This document shows positions 53,281-63,538 of a stretch of DNA of 64,000 bases, one piece after another. The translations under genes and the position numbers were made by a program. The first letter of the stretch is position 1; the number at the start of each line of letters is the position of its first letter. This DNA is from Persicaria tinctoria. Taxonomy: Eukaryota > Streptophyta > Magnoliopsida > Caryophyllales > Polygonaceae. Under the pieces are notes generated by a model. That model was not told where the DNA came from and ran no database searches. It was given only the letters and a program-made list of their open reading frames with translations. Where the stretch lies: positions 3,468,001 to 3,532,000 of the forward strand of contig JBANSL010000009.1 of the NCBI GenBank assembly GCA_037127255.1, in the 5' to 3' direction.

Positions 53281-54889
53281 ATGACTGTACAGGGGACGTT
53301 TATGTGGTTATATGCTGCTAGTACTTTATGTGTATCCTTTAAAAGTTTTGTTTCATGGTCTGTAATAGATTTCTAAAGACATGGCACAACTTTGGTATTT
53401 AAGTTATTAGTTGCATTTTATTTGTTCCTTTTTGCATGTTTAAAAGTTTTATGCATACTTTAGTCTTGTTCTTTTGATAAGAAAAAAATAAAAAAAATAA
53501 AAAATGTCGAAAAATGAAAAAAAAATGCATGTTTAAAATTTTGCATTATTTTATCTTTATACCCTAACTTAGATGTCCTATGATGATAAATAATGACTGA
53601 CTTGATCATATAAACCCTATGGCGTGTTTGGAAGGTTTAGCCTAAGTCCTCAAAATTGTTTTTATGTGGATTGTGAACTTGTGATGAAATTGAGCACATA
53701 TGATCCTAAGCTAAAGGTTAAAATCCAACAAAAATTGTCCCAGTGAGAATTTTGGCCTTATAGGGAGAACATTAAAAATCCCTCTGCTTTCTTGAGTGTA
53801 TTTACTCTTCCTATGCATCTCTAAATGTTGTGATAGTTATTCAAAACCAATGCATTTATATGTTTATGTTGATAAGAATTAAATGATGGAGGCACATTTT
53901 AAGCCAATTTTATCCTCTCTTACCTACCCTGCATTATCCCTGCTTGAAGCCAGAACATTAGCCTGAGACTTTTATTGTGAACTCCACAAAATTATCCTTA
54001 GTCAAATTGAGTCTGACCCCCATTTGGGAATTAAGACTTAGAGTTGGTTGGAATGATGATTTGTGGAAAGAATAAGCTTATGTTGCATTTCAAGAATGAA
54101 GGATTGTTGAAATTATTGAGATATGGGTTGGTTTTACATTTTTATCTTGCTACGCATATTATGTAAAAGGATTTTTGGCTCACATTATAAATGCACCTCT
54201 AGTATTATTTTATATTTTCGTTTAAAAAAAAAAATTAGAATCCGAAAAAAGAAGAAGAAAAAAAGTACATATGTTTATGAATAAAGTGCATGAGCCAAAT
54301 TTACCTTATTTCTTTCATTATTTTGCAAGATACATATTTTGGAGAGATTTAGAAAGTTTGAAAGGTTATATACTCCATTGAGACAAATTGGAGAGTTTGG
54401 TTGATGCATATGATTGAGAAGTAATGGTTTGGTTGTGTTGGAAGATTTAGGAGTCTTGATTCCCGAATTTTATTTAGCACCACATGGCCAAATAATTCCA
54501 TACCTTATTATTTCTTACCAAGCCCCATTACAACCCCGCCGAATGGAATCTTCTTTGAAGACTTCTATTGAGTGAAGTCCTCCTGATAATTCTTGTTGCA
54601 TTCTCATAATTGGTTGCGAAGTGGATTCATGTTTAAATTACAATGTTTATGAGATTGTGTATGGAATTGAGTTGAGAGTTGATCTTCATAGCCTAAACAC
54701 ATTTGAGAGTTGAGTGTAAACACATTATTCCTGTGAGGTTGGATTTATACTGCTTATGCCTATGGATCGCTCATATATGTGTGATGACGTTAAATTCACT
54801 TGTCTTACATCGCTACTATTTAAGATGTTGTTTTTGACAAAGGCGAAGACTTGAAGGATGTGTTGTTGGTCTTGGTTATTGTTTGGTTA
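53281..54889 (+). other. Element C 3' non-coding region
   Basis: No supported gene. A-rich runs near 53480-53525 and 54220-54260. Conserved block 54461-54536 (TTTAGCACCACATGGCC, then a TACC/CCCCATTACAACC part) is shared with A and B. Confidence 0.6.
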
Positions 54890-54926
54890 TTGCTTGAGAA
54901 CAAGCAAGTCTAAGTATGGGGTGATT
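54890..54926 (+). promoter_or_regulatory. Terminal hairpin and polypurine tract of element C
   Basis: TTGCTTG-AGAA-CAAGCAA (54890-54907), then TCTAAGTATGGGGTGATT before the LTR start at 54927. Confidence 0.75.
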
Positions 54927-55459
54927 TGATGTCTCTAAAGTATCCATGTTTTTATGCATATTTTAGTTCCATATTCTTTACATTTTGCATATTTCGGGTT
55001 GGAAATATGTCGAATTTATGTAGTATATGCTTATTTGTTAGAAATGGAGATCTACATAAGTTTCTGTTTAATATTGCAGAATATGGAAACATTTCGGGAG
55101 AAAACCAAGAAGCAAAGACGGAAGCAGCAAGTCTACTCGATCTCGACTAAGGTCTCATCGAGATCGACAAGTGCTAGACCCCATTCCCGAGCCATGTTGA
55201 AGAGATGTTGCTCGACAACACCAGGCCAAGCCATGATCTACTCGAGATCGACAAAGACCTTGTCGAGATCGAGGAAGCCCATGAGCCTGTGTCCGAGCAT
55301 GTCGACGAGAGGCCACTCGACAACACCAAGCTGGCCAAGTCGATGATTCCTTGCTACTCAAGGATAGATATTCTATCCTTGAGTAGCAAGGAATAGAAGG
55401 CTATAAATAAAGCCCTTGGGGCTGATTTCCATTCATTAAATTTCAGAGATACAGTTACA
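54927..55459 (+). repeat. Element C right LTR, first part, with a deletion
   Basis: Matches the left LTR from 42077 up to GGCCAAGTCGATGATT. About 455 bases of the motif cluster are then missing, and the sequence resumes just before the TATA box (55402-55409). The breakpoint carries a perfect inverted duplication (55349-55391). Element D enters at 55460 after TTACA. Confidence 0.92.
55349..55391. repeat. Perfect 20-bp inverted repeat at a deletion breakpoint
   Basis: CCTTGCTACTCAAGGATAGA (55349-55368), three bases, then its exact reverse complement (55372-55391). The left LTR has only the right arm (about 42981-43001). Confidence 0.95.
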
Positions 55460-56939
55460 TGACGGAGGGGAAACCTGTCGTTGATTCCGCCAAAGAAAAC
55501 TCAAACCTAAAACTAGTATAGTAATAAGCAAGAGGTCGATCCCACAGGGAAAATTATAAACTCAAGCGTGATTTCAATGCCGATTAAAGTAACCAAAGAG
55601 GGGGGTTTTGAGTGTGAAAGATCCGCCTTTTATCAAAGCGGATTAAACAAAGCAAAGTAATTGATGGTTGTTTAGACAATTATGAGAGGCAATTCCACCT
55701 ACAATTTTCCACTTTATTGGATTGAAGCGATCATTGTAACTTCTTCTCGTCCTATTATGTTTCCTATGAATGCCCTTGTCTCGACCTAATATAGTTACTA
55801 GTCCAATCAGTCCTAGAAACCCTTATCAATCGAACAGTCCCTAAAGAAGGATTTAACCCAATTGATAGCTTTAAGTTCAGAGATTAGCCAAGGTATTTGC
55901 AGTCCCTAAAGAAGGATTTAACAACACATTCAACTTCCTACTCATTCAATTAGTTCAATCAGCCCTAAAGGAACAAGTTTGCCACTTAGGTTAAGGTTCA
56001 CAATCAGGAATCTACAAAACCTTAGCGATTGAATTGATTCTACCAAGTTGATCAGTCAAGATAGAACAAAACAATAATCAATCAAGCACAAAGAAGTTGA
56101 AGCATTCACAAATAGGAAACAAGGAGCGAGAATTAGAAACTCACAATCAATCCGAATAAAGCTTCAAATTGCAGGCAGAATCGATGAGTTTAGTTCCTCA
56201 TGGAAGACATAGCTCAAAATCTCTCAAAAGTCTAATGGATGTATGAGTAGAATGAATGGTAATAAAAAATAACATAAAAGTGGCCTAATAAAAACATCCA
56301 AGTCGGCCCCAAAACAACATAAGTCAAACTAGGGTTTTTTCCAAAAACGGCGCTGGGCGCTGACGGTCCGTGCGGCGGCCGCCGCAACTTTGCGGCGGGC
56401 GCAGCAAACTGTGCGGCGGGCGCAGCATGAATACCGCCCCTGGCGGCGGGCGCAGCAAACTATGCGGCGGGCGCGGCAAACTATGCGGCGGGCGCTGCAT
56501 TGGGTTTTCCCGAAAATTCCGTCTCGAATTAGCTCTCGACGTCAACATGAAAGTTGTAGCTCTCTGAAAGAGCTTTCCAACGCATGGTCATAATAGTCAA
56601 TCGGACAACCGAGGCCTCCAGAAAGTGCAAAACAAGTTCAGCATGTCTGGCGACAACTTCTGCAGACTTGTTATTCGTTTAAGTTCGCTTCTTCTTCTCA
56701 GGACCTCTTGAGACCTTCATGTAAGCTTCTTCGATCAACTAGACATTCTCATCAATGCGTTATCAATCCATGTCTTCTCCTCGGATCTACCATTACCTGA
56801 AATAATCAATAAAAGCGTGTAGATTCCGACTCCGACAACATAGAGAACTAATTTGCAAATCATGCTTAATCCATCCATGAAATGCATCTTAACTAATCTA
56901 AATGCAACCTATTATGCCTACCTAAATGCATGCTATCAA
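55460..56939 (-). repeat. Element D 3' LTR, 1480 bp
   Basis: Plus strand TGACGGAGGGG to ATGCTATCA. A GC-rich cluster of GCGGCGGGCGC units lies at 56370-56500, followed on the plus strand by a block (56545-56610, GTTGTAGCTCTCTGAAAGAG) also found in element B LTRs in the opposite sense relative to transcription. Frames in this GC-rich part, and their copies in the other LTR, are not genes. Confidence 0.95.
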
Positions 56940-56982
56940 ACTCCCCCACACTTAACCTTTGCTTGTCCTCAAGCAATGATAG
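56940..56982 (-). promoter_or_regulatory. Terminal hairpin and polypurine tract of element D
   Basis: On the minus strand TTGCTTG-AGGA-CAAGCAA (plus 56959-56976) is followed by GGTTAAGTGTGGGGGAGTT, directly before the LTR. Confidence 0.78.
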
Positions 56983-58197
56983 AATGAACATGAATCAACG
57001 CATCCCACAGGAAATCCCTTCAAGTTTCAACCTCATCAAAAAACAACATCATAGCAGGTGAAAACATAAACCAAGCAAACCAACGTCATTGCATGTATTC
57101 TAGTGATCAAAGCGTAGAAGTAGACATCATCCAACCTCACCAGAAATATGTGTTTCACTCATGTGTTTAGACTTTTAAGTACAACTCTCAACTCAAACCA
57201 CTCATGCACTAAGCTCATAGACATTGACCACCATATCACCAATTCTCTACCGAAATGTCATTACTTGCGGGACACAATAAAGAAAATAAAATGCAACACT
57301 TTATACAATGTTTTTTTTTTCTTTTTCTTTGGTTTTCTTTTCTCTTTTTTTCTTCTTTTCTTGTCTTGGTGCTTTCCTTACGCGAAGCGCAAACATGGGT
57401 GTCATGAATGGCCCCGGTCTATCAACACCTCAACTATGAATATGAAAACCACTTGAACATCTTTTGACGCAAGTTGCAAACATGGGTGTCATGAATGAAC
57501 CTGGTTACTCAATGATCAAGCTTTCTTTCCTAGTGGATAGTTTTCAACACCTTTTTGCGCGAATCATACCCATGGGTGTCATGCGTAGATCCGGTTACTA
57601 AGTACATCAACCATTGCCACCTTATTTACTAAGTATGCATAAAATTAAACATAAAGACTCAAAACATAAACATAAAATCCGCAAACAACAAACATGTGCA
57701 TCGGTCTTCAAAAATAGATATTGCAGTCAATGCCAAGAGGTAGCAACACTACGCGAGTAATTCACACAATTGAGCAAAAGAATTCAAATAAGGCCAAACA
57801 TCCTCACAGGGTCATGTTTTTAGGACTTCAATCACACTCTAGCTCAATCATACATGCTCAATTATATTTGCTAGCTCATGCTCCACAAAAATCAATTAGA
57901 ATTAATAATCAAAACATCCAGAACTCCATGGGATTTGTATGATTCATGCTTGAAATTTAAAATAGAGGACAAACTAAGCAATATGGGTATTTGAATAACA
58001 CATATATATGCAATGCATGCTCTATTTCTAATATTTTTCGAAATTAATTAATTTAAATTTTTTTTTTTTTTTTTTGACGAAAATTGAAATAAATGAAAAC
58101 TAAACAACCATAAATCTAACCAACAACTTATTTAAACTTAAACATGGTGCAGAAAATTAAATATGATCTAACTAAATGCACTCTATAGATAAAATTC
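56983..58197 (-). other. Element D 3' non-coding region with a triple 90-bp-spaced repeat
   Basis: No gene supported. Three units with ATGGGTGTCATG (about 57381-57418, 57467-57508, 57557-57599) are spaced about 90 bases, each with a GCGAAGCGC-like part before and a CCGG part after. The first is very close to a block in element B (38395-38440, reverse complement). Confidence 0.65.
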
Positions 58198-58200
58198 CTC

Positions 58201-58237
58201 TCCCCCACACTTGGAGTTTTCATTGTCCTCAATGAAA
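58201..58237 (-). promoter_or_regulatory. Internal hairpin and polypurine-like tract of element D
   Basis: On the minus strand TTTCATTG-AGGA-CAATGAAA (plus 58218-58237) precedes ACTCCAAGTGTGGGGGAGA. The stem differs fully from the terminal one but pairs perfectly over 8 bp. Confidence 0.75.
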
Positions 58238-58314
58238 CATTAAAAACAACAAAAGTAAATCACATATAATCAGGGTGAAGGAAAAGAAAAAGGGAAAAGG
58301 AAAGAAAAACTTAC

Positions 58315-58370
58315 CTCGGGTTGCCTCCCGAGAAGCGCCTTTGTTTCAAGTCGTTGGCTCGACGTGAGGG
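58315..58370 (-). ncRNA. Conserved block with CTCGGG-AGGCAA-CCCGAG hairpin
   Basis: On the minus strand GAGCCAACGACTTGAAAC is followed by GCGCTTCTCGGGAGGCAACC. The six-bp stem (58315-58332) closes the same AGGCAA loop as in element C (50451-50464). Here it follows gag-protease directly, so pol is missing exactly between protease and this block. Confidence 0.6.
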
Positions 58371-58382
58371 CCCTTGATTGGC

Positions 58383-60953
58383 CTATGTTCCTCCACCAGG
58401 GTCACCAACACCGGTTATCTCATTGACCAATGCGGGCACCCTTGAAAGGTGTAGCTTTTTGTTCCAACATTCAGCCATTACCCTTAGCTCCTCTCCATGA
58501 GCTATGCCTGGGGGTTGTCCTGGAATCACAAACGGTTTCAATTTGTTAGGAGGTTCAAATTTGCCTAAACTATGTTCCTTAGGTGTTCCTAACAAATCAC
58601 GAAAATTGTTGTTGCGATCCGTATTGTCAGCAATAGGCATATCTACAGAACTTTCAGAAGAAAGCTTAGCATGATTAAAGAGAGAAAATTCTATCTTCCT
58701 TCCATCAAACTCCATAGTCAATAGACCCTCACAACAATCAATTTTCGTTTTCGCAGTTTTCAGGAATGGCCTTCCTAGTATAATAGGTGTTTCAGGGGCT
58801 CCCTGTTCCATATCTAAAACAAAGAAATCAACAGGGAAAAACAAATCATCCACCATAACCAACACATCTTCAACAACGCCTCTTGGCCTGGTTTGTGATC
58901 GATCAGCAAGTTGCACTGTAACCCCTGTCTCAGTCAGAGGACCCAAACCCAAAGACATGTACATATTATATGAAATAACATTAATTGAGGCTCCTAGATC
59001 TAACATGGCTTGTTTGAATCTAGTATTCCCAATTGCACATGGAATTGTAAACATACCTGGATCTCCACATTTTTCAGGCAATTTCTTTTGCAACATGGCA
59101 GAAACATTTTCATTCAAGCTTACCTTTTCCTTCTTTTTCAATCTCTGCTTCTTCTTGATGGTGCACAATTCCTTCAAAAATTTAGCATATCTAGGGATGC
59201 TCTTAATTAATCTGAGTAAAGGAATGTTTACCTGACACTTACCGAATGTCTCGAAGATTTCCTGGTCATTCTCATATCGTCGTGTGTCTTTCAAGGCTTC
59301 CGGAAAAGGCGGAATGGGCTTTGGAATCTCCATAGTTAAGGGAGAAGACGGGGGAGAGGAAGAAGAGGGAGGAGGAGAAGGAGGGGTAGAGGAAGAGAGA
59401 GAAAACTCACCAGGAAAAGATTCGGAGCTGGGTACCGTTGCGGCGGGCGCGGCATATGGTGCGGCGGGCGCCGCAGCTTGCTGGGCGTCACTTGCGGCGG
59501 GCGCGGCTGGATTTCCTCCTCTGGCGGCGGGCACCGCAGGGTGCTGCGGCGGGCGCCGCAAGAGTTGCCGCGGGCGCCGCAGCACTGTTGCGCCGTTTTC
59601 GTCTTCGATTATCTCGATTTCTTCATCCATCATCTCCTCATCGCCCTTTTGATTCGTGGCAATCAGTTCCTTGCCACTCCTAAGCGTTATTGCACTTACA
59701 TTCTCCTTAGGATTTTCAACCGTTTGCGATGGAAGCTTACCTGAATCATTCGCCTTCCTCGCACTTAGGATCTGAATGAGCTGACTCATTTGATTCTCAA
59801 GATTTGTCATCCGATCCGATTGCTGCTTCTCTAGAGTCGCCATCCGCTCTGTCTGTTGTTTATCATTCCTCATGACCAATCGTGACAGTTTCTGCAGTGG
59901 ATCCTCATTATCCCCATTTGACTGCTGCTGACCTCCCTGTCGAGGTTCAAATTGTTGCTGAGGCCTTCCCTGTTACACACCTTGCTGATTGAAAGGTTCC
60001 TGGTAGTTTCCATAACAGTTACCCTGCTGATAGCCGTCATTGTAGTGATTGTTATAGTACCCAGGATTGCCATAGTTGCCTTGTCTAGGCCTTTGTGGAG
60101 CGAAATTCCCTATTGCATTCAACTCTACGCTCGGATCTTGCAGAGTTGAGTACACATCCATAGGGTATGATGGATCAGTGTAGGACTCACATGCTTTCAC
60201 TTGCTGAGACGCTCTATCAACTACTAGCTTCTTGAGCATCTCTTTCATCTCTGCCATGTCAGTCTGTAATGCAGCCACTGGTGCGTCAATAGCAAGTACA
60301 CCCCTAGCACGAGTGCTCTTGTTGAACTGCCTAGAGCCCTCAGAGAGCTCCTTGAACACTTCCCAAGCTGCGGCAGGCGTCTTATTCAGCATGTTTCCCC
60401 CACAACAAGAATTCACTATTTTGCGCTCTCCATCAGTAAGCCCGTTGAACAAGAAGAGAACAAGATCCTTTTGGGAATACCCATGGCATGGGCAGCTGGC
60501 GCAGAGTTTCTTGAAGCGTTCGAAGTACTCATGTATAGATTCTGTCGCGTACTGCTCGATGCTGCTGATAGACCTTTTCAAAGCATTCAGCTTTGTTGCA
60601 GGGAAGTACATTTCTAGGAAGACTCTTTTCATCTCGGCCCAAGTGGCAATAGAGTCCGGTGGCAGATAGAAGAACCATTCACTTGCATCATCCTTCAAAG
60701 TGAAGGGGAAGGCTCTTAGCTTGATTTGGTCTTCAGTTACATTTGCTGGTTTCATCCCAACCACCACCCTATGGAATTCAGAGAGATGTTTGTGGGGGTC
60801 CTCCCCACTCAGCCCATGGAATTTGGGTATAAGATGAACTACCCCTGGCTTCAGCTCAAAGTTTACTCCTTCTGCTAGTGCAGGGTATTGGATTGCCAGG
60901 GGTTGTTGTGCCAGATCAGGAGCAGACAGCTCCTTAAGAGTGCGGTTCGCCAT
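58383..60953 (-). pseudogene. Element D gag-protease, one in-frame TAA
   Basis: From ATG 60953 to the stop at 58383 is one frame of 857 codons with a single TAA at 59973-59975. Gag: FHGLSGEDPHKHLSEFHRV, AFPFTLKDDASEWFFYLP, WAEMKRVFLEMYFPA and FNGLTDGERKIV, the usual Athila Gag domain (about residues 35-190). The CCHC knuckle expected near residue 255 is not recognisable (only ACESYTDPSYP remains), followed by a Gly/Asn/Tyr-rich tail. A linker (about 59435-59600) is coded by the GCGGCGGGCGC repeat and reads Arg/Pro/Ala-rich. Protease: MLDLGASINVISYNMY and PIILGRPFL. No RT follows. Missing pol makes it dependent on another element. Confidence 0.9.
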
Positions 60954-61059
60954 CTCTGCAATGCTTTCTACAGAGAAGAATTAGTAGCAAAGGTATGGAC
61001 CCTATAAGACGGTCCACACCAAGATCAACACTAAAAACACACAAGAATTTGATAAAAAT

Positions 61060-61077
61060 TCCCCGGCAACGGCGCCA
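61060..61077 (-). other. Primer binding site of element D (tRNA-Asp)
   Basis: TCCCCGGCAACGGCGCCA on the plus strand, the reverse complement of the sites of B and C, four bases from the 5' LTR. Confidence 0.93.
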
Positions 61078-61081
61078 AATT

Positions 61082-62560
61082 TGACGGAGGGGAAACCTGT
61101 CGTTGATTCCGCCAAAGAAAACTCAAACCTAAAACTAGTATAGTAATAAGCAAGAGGTCGATCCCACAGGGAAAATTATAAACTCAAGCGTGATTTCAAT
61201 GCCGATTAAAGTAACCAAAGAGGGGGGTTTTGAGTGTGAAAGATCCGCCTTTTATCAAAGCGGATTAAACAAAGCAAAGTAATTGATGTTGGTTTAGACA
61301 ATTATGAGAGGCAATTCCACCTACAATTTTCCACTTTATTGGATTGAAGCGATCATTGTAACTTCTTCTCGTCCTATTATGTTTCCTATGAATGCCCTTG
61401 TCTCGACCTAATATAGTTACTAGTCCAATCAGTCCTAGAAACCCTTATCAATCGAACAGTCCCTAAAGAAGGATTTAACCCAATCGATAGCTTTAAGTTC
61501 AGAGATTAGCCAAGGTATTTGCAGTCCCTAAAGAAGGATTTAACAACACATTCAACTTCCTACTCATTCAATTAGTTCAATCAGCCCTAAAGGAACAAGT
61601 TTGCCACTTAGGTTAAGGTTCACAATCAGGAATCTACAAAACCTTAGCGATTGAATTGATTCTACCAAGTTGATCAGTCAAGATAGAACAAAACAATAAT
61701 CAATCAAGCACAAAGAAGTTGAAGCATTCACAAATAGGAAACAAGGAGCGAGAATTAGAAACTCACAATCAATCCGAATAAAGCTTCAAATTGCAGGCAG
61801 AATCGATGAGTTTAGTTCCTCATGGAAGACATAGCTCAAAATCTCTCAAAAGTCTAATGGATGTATGAGTAGAATGAATGGTAATAAAAAATAACATAAA
61901 AGTGGCCTAATAAAAACATCCAAGTCGGCCCCAAAACAACATAAGTCAAACTAGGGTTTTTTCCAAAAACGGCGCTGGGCGCTGACGGTCCGTGCGGCGG
62001 CCGCCGCAACTTTGCGGCGGGCGCAGCAAACTGTGCGGCGGGCGCAGCATGAATACCGCCCCTGGCGGCGGGCGCAGCAAACTATGCGGCGGGCGCGGCA
62101 AACTATGCGGCGGGCGCTGCATTGGGTTTTCCCGAAAATTCCGTCTCGAATTAGCTCTCGACGTCAACATGAAAGTTGTAGCTCTCTGAAAGAGCTTTCC
62201 AACGCATGGTCATAATAGTCAATCGGACAACCGAGGCCTCCAGAAAGTGCAAAACAAGTTCAGCATGTCTGGCGACAACTTCTGCAGACTTGTTCTTCGT
62301 TTAAGTTCGCTTCTTCTTCTCAGGACCTCTTGAGACCTTCATGTAAGCTTCTTCGATCAACTAGACATTCTCATCAATGCGTTATCAACCCATGTCTTCT
62401 CCTCGGATCTACCATTACCTGAAATAATCAATAAAAGCGTGTAGATTCCGACTCCGACAACATAGAGAACTAATTTGCAAATCATGCTTAATCCATCCAT
62501 GAAATGCATCTTAACTAATCTAAATGCAACCTATTATGCCTACCTAAATGCATGCTATCA
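61082..62560 (-). repeat. Element D 5' LTR, 1479 bp
   Basis: Near-identical to 55460-56939; differences seen include TTGATGTTGG against TTGATGGTTG, CCAATCGATAG against CCAATTGATAG, TTGTTCTTCG against TTGTTATTCG and TATCAACCC against TATCAATCC. Confidence 0.95.
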
Positions 62561-62565
62561 TTACA

Positions 62566-63538
62566 CATAGAGATTTAGAAGTTCAAAGCTTTTAAGGTTT
62601 TGGTAGTTTACGAAAGTTGATTGCCGGGATTGTAAAGGCTTTGAATATTAGTTTATTACAAGTTATTTCTTTCAAATCAATGTCTGCGATTGTGATGAGG
62701 CGCGAGTAGTCCACCTACTTCTGGGGTTGGGGTGAGCTTACCGAGAGCCATGTCGGTGGATTAAGCGATTGCAAAAGGAGGTATTTTGTCGTTATCTTAG
62801 TCTATTCCCTATGTGCTTCATCTTTGATTGAGAAAGGGAAGAACTCATGTTGTGAAACTTGGGTAGTAATTAGGATTTCTATTCGAAAGATTATAAATGG
62901 TAATTATGAAAAAGGAATAGATGCAATTAGGATTATTTGTCGCGAGATTTATATTCCTACTTGTCGGATTAGGTGAAAGCCTTTTCCTTTATCGATAAAG
63001 TTACCGCCTTTTGTGATTTATATTCCGCTTGCATGGTAATCGTTGACGCAAACCCTAATCTTGGAAGTTCTTTTAATTCATAAAGTTACAAAAACCGAAA
63101 CTGCTTTTGTTTTTACTTTCTGCCCTCGTCGATCTCGACCAAGCCCTGGTCGATCTCGACTACTGATTCTCGATCCCAGATCGTCGTAGCTTAATTGTGC
63201 AGGAACTCGACAAGCCCAACCCGAAGTCGACGAGGACCGTACTCGATCTCGAGTAGCCCCTTGTCGAGATCGAGTAGACTTTGCCGAGAGCTTATGCCAT
63301 GTTCGATTAGCCTGATCTCCTGTCGACTAACCCTAGTCGAGATCTAGCACCTGTTGTCGACGTCTGTCTTTGAGATTCCACTCCTGCCTAGGATCCGCTG
63401 ACCAGCTTCCTCGAGGATTCGAACCTGACTTTCTCTTACTACATTGGAGGGAGTCTTGAACATTATTTGCTGGGATTCGATCGGTTTGCTTTACTTTGTT
63501 TACTTACTGTTTTGCATTCTCGATTTCCTCTTACAACA
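62566..63538 (+). repeat. Element C right LTR, second part
   Basis: Continues the LTR from 55459 after the duplicated TTACA (62561-62565) and matches about 43074-44041 of the left LTR, ending TCTTACAACA. It contains the second TCGAGATCGA cluster (about 63125-63360). Confidence 0.93.

Larger units (their letters stand above)
55460..62560 (-). mobile_element. Element D: young non-autonomous Athila-like element, gag-protease only
   Basis: Flanked by TTACA at 55455-55459 and 62561-62565, an exact 5-bp target duplication inside the element C right LTR. LTRs of 1480 and 1479 bp differ at only a handful of positions by eye. On the minus strand: 5' LTR, tRNA-Asp primer site, gag-protease with one stop, conserved hairpin block, internal hairpin and purine tract, non-coding region, terminal tract, 3' LTR. 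No RT, RNase H or integrase. Very similar LTRs mark it as the youngest dated insertion in this stack. Confidence 0.95.
42077..63538 (+). mobile_element. Element C: Athila-like retrotransposon with full gag-pol and downstream gene, carrying element D
   Basis: Flanked by ACCGC at 42072-42076 and 63539-63543, an exact 5-bp target duplication. LTRs run TGATGTCTC to TTACAACA; the right one is split by element D. In order: tRNA-Asp primer site, gag-protease-RT-RNase H-integrase in one frame (44125-50406), a conserved hairpin block, a C-rich leader and intron-like stretch, a downstream Athila-type gene (51723-53187), internal hairpin and purine tract, long non-coding region, terminal tract. Without D it is about 14.4 kb. 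It is the only element here with all pol domains, though broken by stops. Confidence 0.95.

Noticed and set aside
52703..53284. Thr/Ser-rich frame overlapping the element C downstream gene
   Set aside because: Alternate-frame reading of the His/Ser-rich part of that gene.
56324..56593. GC-rich frames in the element D LTR, repeated at 61946-62215
   Set aside because: Present in three frames because of the GCGGCGGGCGC repeat; identical in both LTRs; no domain.
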